Of a DNA stretch of 64,000 nucleotides, positions 41,607-50,090 are shown piece after piece. The stretch covers positions 1-64,000 of the forward strand of contig JAFARZ010000287.1 of NCBI GenBank assembly GCA_019245115.1, read 5' to 3'. Source of the DNA: Streptosporangiaceae bacterium. GTDB taxonomy: Bacteria > Actinomycetota > Actinomycetes > Streptosporangiales > Streptosporangiaceae. The notes beneath the pieces were generated by a model. It was not told the origin of the DNA. It worked only from the letters and a program-made list of their open reading frames with translations, and made no database searches. Numbering within the stretch: position 1 is the first letter of the stretch; the number at the start of each line of letters is the position of its first letter. A program made the translations under genes and the position numbers.

Positions 41607-42581
41607 CTATCGGTCCACAGGCTCCCTGCTCTCGTGGGGTAGTGGAGTGACCAGGGCCGATGCCTCACGTAGCGGCCGGACCCCAGCACTGAGCGTGAAG
41701 AACAGCCAGAGGACCGCGACCCATAGCATGACCGCGGTGGTCACATGCACCCATACCAGCCCGGCGGGCAGATGGCTGAAGTACTGCACGTAGCCGAGCG
41801 TGCCCTGGACGCCAAGCCCGGCTACCACCACCCAGCCTGCTCGCGTCGCCCGCGGACCGGCTCCGGACAGCCGGATCCCCAGCACCAGGGCGACCGCCAG
41901 GCCCGCCATCAGCCAGCCGATATCGGCGTGCAACTGAGTGACGCCCTCCAGTGGCAGGTGGTACCGGGGCGTATCGGCGTGTCCGGCCAGCGGGCCGGTG
42001 CCGGTGACCAAGGTTCCGGCGGCGAGCATCACCACGGTGACCGCCACCAGCAGCGCCGACAGCGCCCGCAGGTCACGCCGGGCCGGCGGAGAGTCCCATT
42101 CCGTGCACCGGGCATACAGCAAAACGGCCGCGGCCACGATGCTGACCGACAGCAGGAAATGGACGGTCACCAGAGCCGGGTTCAGCCTGGCCAGCACCAG
42201 GATGCCGCCGACGATTGCCTGGGCGATCACACCGAGCGGCTGTATCGCGGCCAGCCAGATCAGGTCTCGCCGCCGGGGCACGTAGCGCCAGGCCGCGATC
42301 AGGATGAGGGCGGCGATGACGACCAGCGGGAAGTTCAGCAGGCGGTTACCGAATTCGATCCAGGTGTTCAGCAGGGTCTGTCCGGCGTTGCGGCTGGCGA
42401 CGACGTCCGCCTGGCTGCACCTCGGCCAGTCCGGGCAGCCAAGCCCGGAGGAGCTGAGCCGCACCGCGGCGCCGGTCGACATGATCACCGTGTTGGCGAC
42501 GATCCCGGCCAGCGCGAGCCGCCGTAGCTGCGGGAGCGTAGGGGACAGCACAGGCTGCAGAAGGTCACGCACGTCGGGCAC
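41607..42581 (-). CDS. ctaA: heme A synthase, CtaA/COX15 family
   Basis: 324 residues from GTG 42581. About eight membrane helices in two similar halves. Conserved elements: TGAAVRLSSSGLGCPDWPRCSQ with the loop cysteine pair, NRLLNFPLVV, the heme-ligand histidines in LVTVHFLLS, TQLHADIGWLMAG and LVWVHVTTAVML. It oxidises the heme O methyl group to make heme A for cytochrome aa3 oxidase. It leads the ctaA-tkt-tal-zwf-opcA-pgl run, and its start diverges from the kinase gene. Confidence 0.93.
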   Translation of the reverse strand: MPDVRDLLQPVLSPTLPQLRRLALAGIVANTVIMSTGAAVRLSSSGLGCPDWPRCSQADVVASRNAGQTLLNTWIEFGNRLLNFPLVVIAALILIAAWRYVPRRRDLIWLAAIQPLGVIAQAIVGGILVLARLNPALVTVHFLLSVSIVAAAVLLYARCTEWDSPPARRDLRALSALLVAVTVVMLAAGTLVTGTGPLAGHADTPRYHLPLEGVTQLHADIGWLMAGLAVALVLGIRLSGAGPRATRAGWVVVAGLGVQGTLGYVQYFSHLPAGLVWVHVTTAVMLWVAVLWLFFTLSAGVRPLREASALVTPLPHESREPVDR

Positions 42582-42673
42582 GCACCCATGGTAGGCCCCC
42601 CGCCCGCAGGTCCGCCCCTCGCCTGGCGCGGGTGCAAGCGGTGCAGGGGACGGGGCCATGGGAGGGTGAGGCT

Positions 42674-43294
42674 GTGGCGGAACTCGTGATGACGCTGGAG
42701 TGGCTGGCCGGACAGGTCCGGGCGCGCCCGAGCCAGCACCCGGCCCGGCTTGTCGCGGTGGACGGGCGTGGTGGAGCCGGCAAGTCAACCGTGGCCCGTG
42801 GCCTGGCCGCGGCCTGCGGCGGCGCGCCTATCGTCGAGGTGGACGACTTCCTGTACTGGCGGGATATCGAAGGCTGGTGGCCTCGGCTGGAACACGAAGC
42901 GCTCCGGCCGCTGCTGGCCGGCCGCGCGGCCCGGTACCGCGTTCGGGACTGGGCCGGTGACCCGCTTGGTCAAGGCCTGGACGGCTGGACAGAGGTACCC
43001 CCGGCCGACGTGGTCATCGTCGAAGGCATCGGCTCATCCCGCCGCGCCATCGCCGATGACCTTACCCTCGCGCTGTGGGTCGAGACCCCGCGGCAGGAGC
43101 GACTGCGTCGTGGTATCGCCAGGGACGGCGAGGAGCGGCGAGATCTGTGGCTGGACTACATGAGGCTGGAGGACGAATTCTTCGGCCGCGACGGCGCGCC
43201 GGAGCGGGCCGCCTACGTTGTCAGCGGCAAGCCCGGCGTCCCGCACGATCCAGCCACCGAGGTGGTGCTCATCGACCCGGACGGGACGAGGTAA
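42674..43294 (+). CDS. P-loop kinase, uridine kinase-like
   Basis: 206 residues from GTG 42674, with GGGAGGGTGAG shortly upstream. Walker A is AVDGRGGAGKSTVARGLA; VEVDDFLYWRDI holds the acidic residues expected of a nucleoside kinase; VVIVEGIGSSRRAI is the strand-3 segment, and LWVETPRQERLRRGIARDG contains the lid arginines. It likely phosphorylates a nucleoside or similar small molecule, but the substrate cannot be fixed. It diverges from ctaA and converges with a lipoprotein gene 7 bases away. Confidence 0.8.
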   Translation: MAELVMTLEWLAGQVRARPSQHPARLVAVDGRGGAGKSTVARGLAAACGGAPIVEVDDFLYWRDIEGWWPRLEHEALRPLLAGRAARYRVRDWAGDPLGQGLDGWTEVPPADVVIVEGIGSSRRAIADDLTLALWVETPRQERLRRGIARDGEERRDLWLDYMRLEDEFFGRDGAPERAAYVVSGKPGVPHDPATEVVLIDPDGTR

Positions 43295-43301
43295 TGGATC
43301 C

Positions 43302-43859
43302 TCAGAGCTGGTTCAGGAGGATCGTCATCAGGGCGCGCTCGCTGGCCAGCGAGGCCGGCGAGGTGACGAAGATCGCGACCGTGCCCTTGCGCGCGGCGAG
43401 GGTGAGGGTGGCCGGCGAACCCGTGCGCAGGGTGGCGGAGAACGCGCTGTCGCCCAGGCCCGTTATCGTCGCCACGGTCTGGTGCAGGCTGGTCATCGAC
43501 TTCTTGTCCTGGCTGAACTGGGCGGCGTTCTCGTTCACCTGATACCGGACCAGTACCTCGTACCTGCCGGTGTACGCGCACACCGCCACCGGACCTTCGA
43601 TGACCGGCTGCTGCTTGCCGACCGCCAGCCCGAGGGTGCTCTGGATCAGCGACGGGGGCACGCGGGAGCAATACGTGGTCGACGCCGTGATCGTGCGGGG
43701 ATTCGAGCTGGATGCCGGGTTGCCGCCGGTGACGCTGGTGGCGGGCTGTGGCTTCGACGATGAGTAAGCGGGCGCCCCGCTACAGGCCGCCAGGGTGCCG
43801 ACCGCGATACCGGCCAGGACGACGGACAGGCCGGGCAGTTGCATCCTCGTCTTACGCAC
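43302..43859 (-). CDS. lipoprotein, DUF3558-like
   Basis: 185 residues from GTG 43859, with GGAGG seven bases upstream. The signal peptide ends at the lipobox LAAC (Cys near 26), followed by a Ser/Pro/Thr-rich linker. The mature domain has two cysteines (TTYCSRVPPSLIQSTLG and VAVCAYTG) and the late motif ITGLGDSAFSATL. The layout matches the DUF3558 lipoproteins of actinobacteria, whose role is unknown. The gene at 53949-54638 shares the same cysteine spacing and the LGDSA motif. Confidence 0.78.
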   Translation of the reverse strand: MRKTRMQLPGLSVVLAGIAVGTLAACSGAPAYSSSKPQPATSVTGGNPASSSNPRTITASTTYCSRVPPSLIQSTLGLAVGKQQPVIEGPVAVCAYTGRYEVLVRYQVNENAAQFSQDKKSMTSLHQTVATITGLGDSAFSATLRTGSPATLTLAARKGTVAIFVTSPASLASERALMTILLNQL

Positions 43860-43994
43860 AGGCCATCCTCCAGCTCACATGGCAGATAACGCCGGATCGT
43901 ATGGCCGGGATAACCAGCAGTCACGTGCGCGCCGGATCGCCGCGGCGGCTCCGCAGGTCACGGTCGGAAGCCGGGTCTCACCTCCCGGAAACTT

Positions 43995-44891
43995 TCATGC
44001 GCTCCGGGCCGACCCGGCGCACGCGACGATCACGCAGACGATCGCGAACCATTCGACCACGCTCAGGTGCTGGCCCAGCATGACCAGGCCGATCAGCGCC
44101 GCCACCGCGGGCTCGAGGCTCATCCACACCCCGAATACCCGGGCCGGTATCCGCCGAAGCACCTCGAGTTCGAGCCAGTACGGCACGACCGAGGACAGCA
44201 CGCCGATCGCGGCGCCCTCGGCCAGCACTGGCGCCCGGAACATCGACCGGCTGCCCACGCCGGCCGTTACCCCGGGCGGGGTGACCACCAGCGCCGCGAC
44301 CACCATGGCCATGACCAGCCCGGCCGGTCCGGGAAACCGCCGCCCGTTCGCTCGGGACAGCAGGATGTAGGCGGCCCAGCAGGCGCCGGCCAGCGCCGCC
44401 CAGCCCACGCCGGCCAGGCTGACATGGCGGCCGGTCGCGCCGGTCAGCAGTACCACCCCCAGCGCGCCGAGCGCCGCCCACAACAGGTCCCAGCGATGCC
44501 GCGAGCTCGCCACGCTCACCGTCAGCGGCCCGAGGAACTCGATGGTGACCGCCACCCCGAGCGGGATTCTGGCAAAGGCCTGGTAGATCGAGAAATTCAT
44601 GACCCCCAGGGTCACACCGAACGAAATTGTGGTGGCAGCATCCAGCCACGCCTTCCGCCGCGCGATATCGGCGGCGCTCCGGACGGCGCTTCGCCCTCCG
44701 AAGATCAGCATCACCAGGGCGGCCGACCACAGCCGCAACGTCGTCACCGACGCGGGGGATACCGTGCCGAACAGCTTGTCCGCGACCCCGGCCCCGAACT
44801 GGACCGACACCACGCCGGTGAGCACCAGCGCCGCGGGCAGCGTGGTGGGGGCCATCCATCGCGATCGTGCGGTTTCGGGAGCTACTCCCAT
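43995..44891 (-). CDS. EamA/RhaT-family (DMT) transporter
   Basis: 298 residues from ATG 44891 (ATG 44855 is an alternative). Ten hydrophobic helices in two EamA repeats: the first with FGAGVADKLFGTVSPASVTTLRLW, the second ending SSVVPYWLELEVLRRIPARVFGVWMSLEPAVAALIGLVMLGQ (landmarks SSVVPYWLE and SLEPAVAAL). It resembles the RhtA branch that exports amino acids such as threonine and homoserine. Its start overlaps the upstream permease stop by 10 bases, so it is cotranscribed with the ABC exporter. Confidence 0.92.
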   Translation of the reverse strand: MGVAPETARSRWMAPTTLPAALVLTGVVSVQFGAGVADKLFGTVSPASVTTLRLWSAALVMLIFGGRSAVRSAADIARRKAWLDAATTISFGVTLGVMNFSIYQAFARIPLGVAVTIEFLGPLTVSVASSRHRWDLLWAALGALGVVLLTGATGRHVSLAGVGWAALAGACWAAYILLSRANGRRFPGPAGLVMAMVVAALVVTPPGVTAGVGSRSMFRAPVLAEGAAIGVLSSVVPYWLELEVLRRIPARVFGVWMSLEPAVAALIGLVMLGQHLSVVEWFAIVCVIVACAGSARSA

Positions 44892-45664
44892 CTGAAGACG
44901 CGTGCCGCTACCGCGATCATGGCAACCGCCCAGACCAGCAGCGTGACGGCGTTGCCCACCGGGAACTGCACGTGATACGCCAGCACACTGCGCAGGCCGG
45001 TGGACAGTGCCCCGGTGGGCAGCAGCTCGAAGAAGTGCCGGGCGCCGGCCGGGAACTTGGTCAGCGGGAAGATCACCCCGCCCACGCCGAGCAGCACGAT
45101 GTAGACCAGGTTGGCCGCGGCCAGCGTCGCCTCGGCCCGCAGCGCGCCCGCCATGGCCAGCGCCAGGCCGCTGAACGCGGCGGTGCCCAGCGCGATCAGC
45201 AGCGGGACGACGACGATCGCGGCCAGGCTGGCGTGCGGCCGCCAGCCGATGATCAGCCCGACCACCACGATCAGGACGACCTGGAGCAGCTCCACCGCGA
45301 TGACCGTCGTGGTCTTGGCGGTGATCAGGCCGCCGCGGGACAGGGGAGTGGCGCCGAGCCGCTTCAGCACTCCGTACCTGCGCTCGAAGCCGGTGGCGAT
45401 CGCCTGGCTGGTGAACGCGGTCGACATCACCGCGAGCGCCATGACACCGGGAGTCATGAAGTCGATACGGCTGATACCGCCGCCGAAGCTCACCAGCGGT
45501 TCGAGGCTGAACGCGGCCAGCAGCAGCAGCGGGATGATGAGCGTGAGCAGGAGCTGTTCGCCGTTGCGGAGCAGGCTCCTCGTCTCCGCTGCCGCCTGGG
45601 CCGCGATCATCCGCGAGACCGGCGCGGCGCCCGGGGCTGGCTGTAGTTCCAGAGCGGGGGTCAC
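44882..45664 (-). CDS. ABC-2 type transporter permease
   Basis: 260 residues from GTG 45664, which overlaps the ATPase stop (GTGA). Six membrane helices, starting LLLTLIIPLLLLAAFSL, and the coupling loop ATGFERRYGVLKRLGATPLSRGGLI. In Mycobacterium tuberculosis an orthologous ABC pair lies between ctaA and the suf genes, so this is probably the same conserved exporter. Substrate unknown. Confidence 0.93.
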   Translation of the reverse strand: MTPALELQPAPGAAPVSRMIAAQAAAETRSLLRNGEQLLLTLIIPLLLLAAFSLEPLVSFGGGISRIDFMTPGVMALAVMSTAFTSQAIATGFERRYGVLKRLGATPLSRGGLITAKTTTVIAVELLQVVLIVVVGLIIGWRPHASLAAIVVVPLLIALGTAAFSGLALAMAGALRAEATLAAANLVYIVLLGVGGVIFPLTKFPAGARHFFELLPTGALSTGLRSVLAYHVQFPVGNAVTLLVWAVAMIAVAARVFRWE

Positions 45665-46581
45665 GTGCGCAGCTCCCGTCCGGTGAGTTCGAGGAAGACG
45701 TCTTCCAGGGTGCGGCTCTCGATGCGCAGGCTGTTGGCCAGCACGCCCCGCTCGGCGCACCAGGCCGTCACGGTCGCGAGCAGGGTGGGATCCACGCCGC
45801 CGCGGATGACCTCTATCACATAATGTCCGGCCGGCGACTCCTTGGCGGCGCTGCCGGGCGGCAGCGCGGCCACAAGCCCGTCCAGATCCAGCCCCGGATC
45901 GGCCCGGAACCGGAGCTGACCGGCGCTCCCGGTCAGTTCACCGGGGGTTCCTTCGGCCACCATGCGGCCGTGATCGATGATGGCCACGTGATCGGACAGC
46001 CGTTCGGCTTCATCCATGAAGTGGGTAGTCAGGATGACGCTGACCCCGGCCGCGCGCAGAGCGGTGATGAGCTCCCAGGTGGCGTGCCTGGCCTGCGGAT
46101 CCATGCCGGCCGTGGGTTCGTCGAGGAAGACCAGCTCCGGCCGGCCGACAATGGCCGCGGCCAGCGACAGCCGCTGCTGCTGGCCCCCGGACAGTCGCTT
46201 GTACGGGGTGCGGGCCACCGGCGTGAGGCCGACCATGTCCAGCAGCGCGACCGGGTCCATCGGGTGGGCATGAAAACGGCTGAGCAGGGTGAGGAACTCC
46301 GCCGCGGGCACGGCGGGCGGGATGCCGCCGGACTGGAGCATGACGCCGACCCTGGGCCGCAGCGCACCGCTGCCCGGTTCCATGCCGAGCACGCGTATCG
46401 TGCCGAGATCCGGCCTGCGGTAGCCCTCACAGATTTCGATGGTGGAGGTCTTGCCGGCGCCGTTGGGACCGAGGATGGCGGTGACCGCGCCGCGGGCCGC
46501 GGTCAGCGTCAGCCCGTCCACCGCCGTTATCTGGCCGTACCGCTTGATGAGTCCGGAGATCTCGACGGCCGGGATGTTCAC
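45661..46581 (-). CDS. ABC transporter ATP-binding protein
   Basis: 306 residues. Walker A GPNGAGKTS, Q-loop GVMLQSGGIP, signature LSGGQQQRLSLAAAI, Walker B ELVFLDEPTAGMD, switch His TTHFMDEAERLSD. The 75-residue C-terminal domain ends RTLEDVFLELTGRELRT. Works with the overlapping permease. A small hairpin separates it from the upstream unfoldase gene. Confidence 0.94.
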   Translation of the reverse strand: MNIPAVEISGLIKRYGQITAVDGLTLTAARGAVTAILGPNGAGKTSTIEICEGYRRPDLGTIRVLGMEPGSGALRPRVGVMLQSGGIPPAVPAAEFLTLLSRFHAHPMDPVALLDMVGLTPVARTPYKRLSGGQQQRLSLAAAIVGRPELVFLDEPTAGMDPQARHATWELITALRAAGVSVILTTHFMDEAERLSDHVAIIDHGRMVAEGTPGELTGSAGQLRFRADPGLDLDGLVAALPPGSAAKESPAGHYVIEVIRGGVDPTLLATVTAWCAERGVLANSLRIESRTLEDVFLELTGRELRT

Positions 46582-46603
46582 CCTCGCGAGTCTAGCCGCG
46601 AGG
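46582..46603 (-). terminator. short hairpin between the Clp gene and the ABC operon
   Basis: CCTCGCG (46582-46588) and CGCGAGG (46597-46603), 8-base loop, fill the entire 23-base gap between the two genes. It may reduce read-through. Confidence 0.4.
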
Positions 46604-46604
46604 A

Positions 46605-49115
46605 TCAGCCGGTAACATCGAAGGCCAGCTGACCGCCGGACGCGTCGACCCGGACTTCCTGGCCGCGCTGGATGGCGCCATCGAGAAGCATCCGGGAAAG
46701 CCTGTTGTCCACCTCGCGCTGGATGGTGCGGCGCATCGGGCGAGCGCCGAACTCTGGCTGGTAGCCGCGCTCGGCGACCCAGCCCACCGCGGCGGGGCTG
46801 AACTCCAGCTTCACCCCCTGGGCATGCAGCTTGCGGCGGGTCTCGTCCAGTAGCAGCTCGGTGATCTGGCGGAGCTGCTCACGGCCGAGCTGACGGAAGA
46901 TGATGATCTCGTCTATCCGGTTGAGGAACTCGGGCCGGAAGGACTCCCGCAGCCGTCGCATGAGCTGCTCCTGGATCGCGCCGCCCTGGCGGGAGGCGGA
47001 GGCGGTGCCGGTGAACCCGAAGCTGTCGCCAGACCGCGCGATGAGGTCTGAGCCGATGTTGCTGGTCATGATCAGGACCGTGTTCCGGAAGTCCACGGTC
47101 CGGCCCTGGCCGTCGGTCAGGCGGCCATCCTCGAGGACCTGGAGCAGGATGTTGAACACATCCGGATGCGCCTTCTCGATCTCGTCCAGCAGGACGACCG
47201 AGTACGGACGCCGGCGGACCGCCTCGGTAAGCTGCCCGGCCTCCTCGTAGCCGACGTATCCGGGCGGCGCGCCGACCATGCGGCTCACCGTGTGGCGCTC
47301 GGAGAACTCGCTCATGTCCAGCCGGATCATCCGGCTCTCGTCGCCGAACAGAGCCTCGGCCAGGGTGCGGGCCAGTTCGGTCTTGCCGACGCCGGTGGGG
47401 CCGAGAAACAGGAAGCTTCCGGTCGGCCGGCCGGGATCGCCGAGTCCGGAGCGGGCCCGCCGTACCGCCTCGGCGACCGCGGCAACCGCCTCATCCTGGC
47501 CGATGACCCGCTGGTGGAGGTGCTCCTCCAGGCGCAGCAGCCGGTCCTTTTCTTCCTCGGTGAGCTGGCTGACAGGTATTCCGGTAGCCCGCGACACCAC
47601 GTCGGCGATGTCGTTCACGGTGACCTCGGGAACCTCGGACGTCCCGCCGCTGAAGCTGGCGATCCGTTCCCGGAGCTGGTTGACGCGCTCCTTGAGCTGC
47701 GCCGCGCGCTCGTAATCCTCGCTCGCGACCGCCTGATCCTTGTCCCGCTGCAGCTGGTCGGCCTCCCGCTCCAGGTTGCGCAGGTCGGTGCCGGGGGTCT
47801 TGGTGCGGAGCCGGACCCGGGCGCCGGCCTGGTCGATCAGGTCGATCGCCTTGTCGGGAAGGTACCGGTCGGTGATGTAGCGGTCGGACAGTTCGGCTGC
47901 CGCGACCAGCGCCTCGTCGGTGTACCGCACCTGGTGATGAGCCTCGTAGCGGTCGCGCAGCCCGCGCAGGATCTCGACCGTGTCCGCCACGGCCGGCTCG
48001 GGCACGATGATCGGCTGGAACCGCCGGGCCAGCGCGGCGTCCTTCTCGATGTTCTTGCGGTATTCATCCAGCGTGGTAGCGCCGATGATGTGCAGCTCGC
48101 CGCGGGCCAGCGCCGGCTTGAGCATGTTGGATGCGTCCATCCCGCCTTCGCCGCTGCCGCCCGCACCCATCACGGTGTGCAGCTCGTCGATGAAGATCAC
48201 CAGATCGTCCGCGTGGTCGCCGATCTCGTCGATGATCCGCTTCATCCGCTCCTCGAAGTCGCCCCGGTACCTGGTGCCGGCCACCACGCCGGACAGGTCC
48301 ACCTGGATGACCCGCTTGCCCGCCAGGGTCGCCGGCACGTCGTCGTCCACGATCCGCTGCGCGATGCCCTCCACGATCGCCGTCTTGCCCACTCCGGCCT
48401 CACCGATCAGCACCGGGTTGTTCTTCGTCCGCCGCGACAGCACCTCGACCGTCTGCTCGATCTGCTCGTTCCGGCCGATGACCGGGTCGATCCGGCCTTC
48501 CCTGGCCAGTGCGGTGAGGTCGCGGCCGAAGCTGTCCAGCGTGGGAGTGCTCGGCGGCCGCTGCTGGCCGGGAGGCGCGCCGCGCCCGGGAGGCGCGCCC
48601 TGGCCGGCGAGGGCGCGCTGAAATGCCTCGGGCGTGAGCCGCGCGCCGGACATCATCCGGCCGGCGCCGGACTCGGGGTTGACCGCGAGCGCCAGCAGGA
48701 TGTGCTCGGGACCGATGTAGGAGGAACCGAGCGCGCGCGAGATCCGGTGTGAGTCCAGCAGGGCGCGCTTCGCGGCCGGCGTGAGCGCCGGCGGCTCGGT
48801 GCGGCTCTGCTCGTGGGGGACCTGCTGCTCGATCTCGCGGGCCAGCGCGTCCGGGTCGGCTCCGGCGCGGGCAAGCAGCTGGCGGGTGGGTTCCAGCTTG
48901 GCGGCGGCCCACAGCAGGTGCTCGGTATCCAGATCGGCTCCGCCCCATTCGGCGGCCTGCGTCGCCGCGGCCGCCACCAGTTCCCGGGCCGGCCCGCTCA
49001 TCAGCCGGGTGATATCGATCCGCTGGCCGGCCCGACGCGGCGCGCCCGTGCCGAAGAAATGGCCGAGGAAGTCGTCGAATGGGCTGGGCTCGCCAGGCCC
49101 GAAGTAGCCGGTCAT
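46605..49115 (-). CDS. ClpC-type ATP-dependent unfoldase (Clp protease ATP-binding subunit)
   Basis: 836 residues. An unusual Gly/Phe/Pro N-terminus (MTGYFGPGEPSPFDDFLGHFFG) precedes the double Clp-N repeat (residues 45-165). First AAA domain: Walker A GEAGVGKTA near 240, Walker B VIFIDELHT. A UVR-type middle segment (DYERAAQLKERVNQLRERI, near 465-482) is ClpC-like. Second AAA domain: GPTGVGKTEL near 573, SVVLLDEIEKAH, arginine finger region FRPEFLNRIDEII. The short middle domain rules out ClpB, which has a long coiled coil. It is a paralogue of the housekeeping ClpC, judged by the N-terminus; partner protease not visible here. Confidence 0.9.
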   Translation of the reverse strand: MTGYFGPGEPSPFDDFLGHFFGTGAPRRAGQRIDITRLMSGPARELVAAAATQAAEWGGADLDTEHLLWAAAKLEPTRQLLARAGADPDALAREIEQQVPHEQSRTEPPALTPAAKRALLDSHRISRALGSSYIGPEHILLALAVNPESGAGRMMSGARLTPEAFQRALAGQGAPPGRGAPPGQQRPPSTPTLDSFGRDLTALAREGRIDPVIGRNEQIEQTVEVLSRRTKNNPVLIGEAGVGKTAIVEGIAQRIVDDDVPATLAGKRVIQVDLSGVVAGTRYRGDFEERMKRIIDEIGDHADDLVIFIDELHTVMGAGGSGEGGMDASNMLKPALARGELHIIGATTLDEYRKNIEKDAALARRFQPIIVPEPAVADTVEILRGLRDRYEAHHQVRYTDEALVAAAELSDRYITDRYLPDKAIDLIDQAGARVRLRTKTPGTDLRNLEREADQLQRDKDQAVASEDYERAAQLKERVNQLRERIASFSGGTSEVPEVTVNDIADVVSRATGIPVSQLTEEEKDRLLRLEEHLHQRVIGQDEAVAAVAEAVRRARSGLGDPGRPTGSFLFLGPTGVGKTELARTLAEALFGDESRMIRLDMSEFSERHTVSRMVGAPPGYVGYEEAGQLTEAVRRRPYSVVLLDEIEKAHPDVFNILLQVLEDGRLTDGQGRTVDFRNTVLIMTSNIGSDLIARSGDSFGFTGTASASRQGGAIQEQLMRRLRESFRPEFLNRIDEIIIFRQLGREQLRQITELLLDETRRKLHAQGVKLEFSPAAVGWVAERGYQPEFGARPMRRTIQREVDNRLSRMLLDGAIQRGQEVRVDASGGQLAFDVTG

Positions 49116-49256
49116 CAGTCACCCTCCTGCGCGGCGGTTCCCGGGAGTGTGACCCGCCCTACCCGCCGGGCGAACGGCTGAACCACCCGCCCGGGGATGG
49201 ATCAACCGCTGATGGGCATATGGTGACGGGTGACACGACAGGGGAGGCTGACCGGA

Positions 49257-49595
49257 ATGGACGAGCAACGAGCCCGCGCCTTGCTGGAGGCAGAACGCGC
49301 TGAAGTGCAGAGCCTCCTGAGCCAGACGCAGGAAGCCGCTGAAGAAGACCGCGAGCAGGAAGGCGTGACGGGTGACATCGCTGACGTGGCGCAGCCCCTG
49401 ACCGCCGAGGGAATGGACGACGCCATCGCCGAGAACCTGCGGGACCGGCTGGACGCCATCGAACGGGCCCTGGACCGGATCGCCAAGGGCACCTACGGCA
49501 AGTCGGTCCGCAGCGGCACGCCAATCCCGGACGAGCGCCTCGAAGCCGACCCGGCCGCCGAACTGACCGTGGAAGAGGCCGCCGCGGAGCGATAA
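49257..49595 (+). CDS. TraR/DksA-like protein that has lost its zinc cysteines
   Basis: 112 residues from ATG 49257, GGGGAGG nine bases upstream. The N-terminal coiled coil (RARALLEAERAEVQSLLSQTQEAAEED) and the segment DRLDAIERALDRIAKGTYGKS match the DksA/TraR family. Where the family normally has C-x2-C and a second C-x2-C, this protein has SVRSGTPIP and ADPAAELTVEEA, with no cysteine at all. It may still reach the RNA polymerase secondary channel with its coiled coil, but cannot bind zinc. It diverges from the Clp gene. Confidence 0.85.
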   Translation: MDEQRARALLEAERAEVQSLLSQTQEAAEEDREQEGVTGDIADVAQPLTAEGMDDAIAENLRDRLDAIERALDRIAKGTYGKSVRSGTPIPDERLEADPAAELTVEEAAAER

Positions 49596-49607
49596 CTTGC
49601 CGCCGCC

Positions 49608-49966
49608 GGGCCGGCGCTGAGCGACAGCCCCCAGGGCCGGCGCTCTGCGATAGCCCCAGGGCCGGCCCTGGGGCCCGGCGATAACAGCAAGAAGCGTTGG
49701 CCGCCATGGGTGAGCCGTTGATAACAGCAAGAAGCGGCGGGCCGCGGGGTCCGGTAGCTCGCTGAAATGCTCTGGTCGGTCTTGGCGAATTGCGCGTATC
49801 GCCACATAACAGGCACATGCCACCGCCAGCTCGTGGAACATAAGAGCCTCCCGGAGGAAAGGGCGCCGGAAACCGGCGCCCAAGCTTCCGGGAGGCTCTT
49901 TCCTTCCGCGTCGCCAGGCAGCCGCCGTAGACATAACCGCTATACCGCTGATAACAGCAAGAAGCG
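49608..49966. repeat. repeat cluster: 25/26-bp units and three copies of the dispersed 17-bp word
   Basis: GGGCCGGCGCT units start at about 49608 and 49634, with a variant near 49659. GATAACAGCAAGAAGCG occurs at 49680, 49720 and 49950; the first two are 40 bases apart, like the pair at 19907/19948. The hairpin copy B lies between the second and third. A TGGTGCC run follows at about 49990-50015. No gene is apparent between 49596 and 50090. Confidence 0.85.
49842..49900. repeat. dispersed hairpin family, copy B
   Basis: Two 28-base arms around a 3-base loop, starting AAGAGCCTCCCGGA and ending with TTCCGGGAGGCTCTT; only a few mismatches. The inner stem is GGGCGCCGG/CCGGCGCCC. CTTTCCTTCCGCGTCG follows and matches copy A's flank. 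Confidence 0.9.
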
Positions 49967-50090
49967 CCAAGCGCCTGGTGCGTGGCAACTGGTGCCTGGT
50001 GCCTGGTGCCTGGTTGTGGGTGGTCTGGGCGATCATCGGTGTCGCGCCGTGTTGGCGCCGGCTACGCGCTGGGCGGCGGCTTTCTCGCCG

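Noticed and set aside
47166..48752. 528-codon open frame antisense to the Clp unfoldase
   Set aside because: The Clp frame has intact Walker motifs; the antisense frame is a compositional shadow.
46605..49115. Calling the unfoldase ClpB
   Set aside because: It has a short UVR-type middle segment and not the long ClpB coiled coil.
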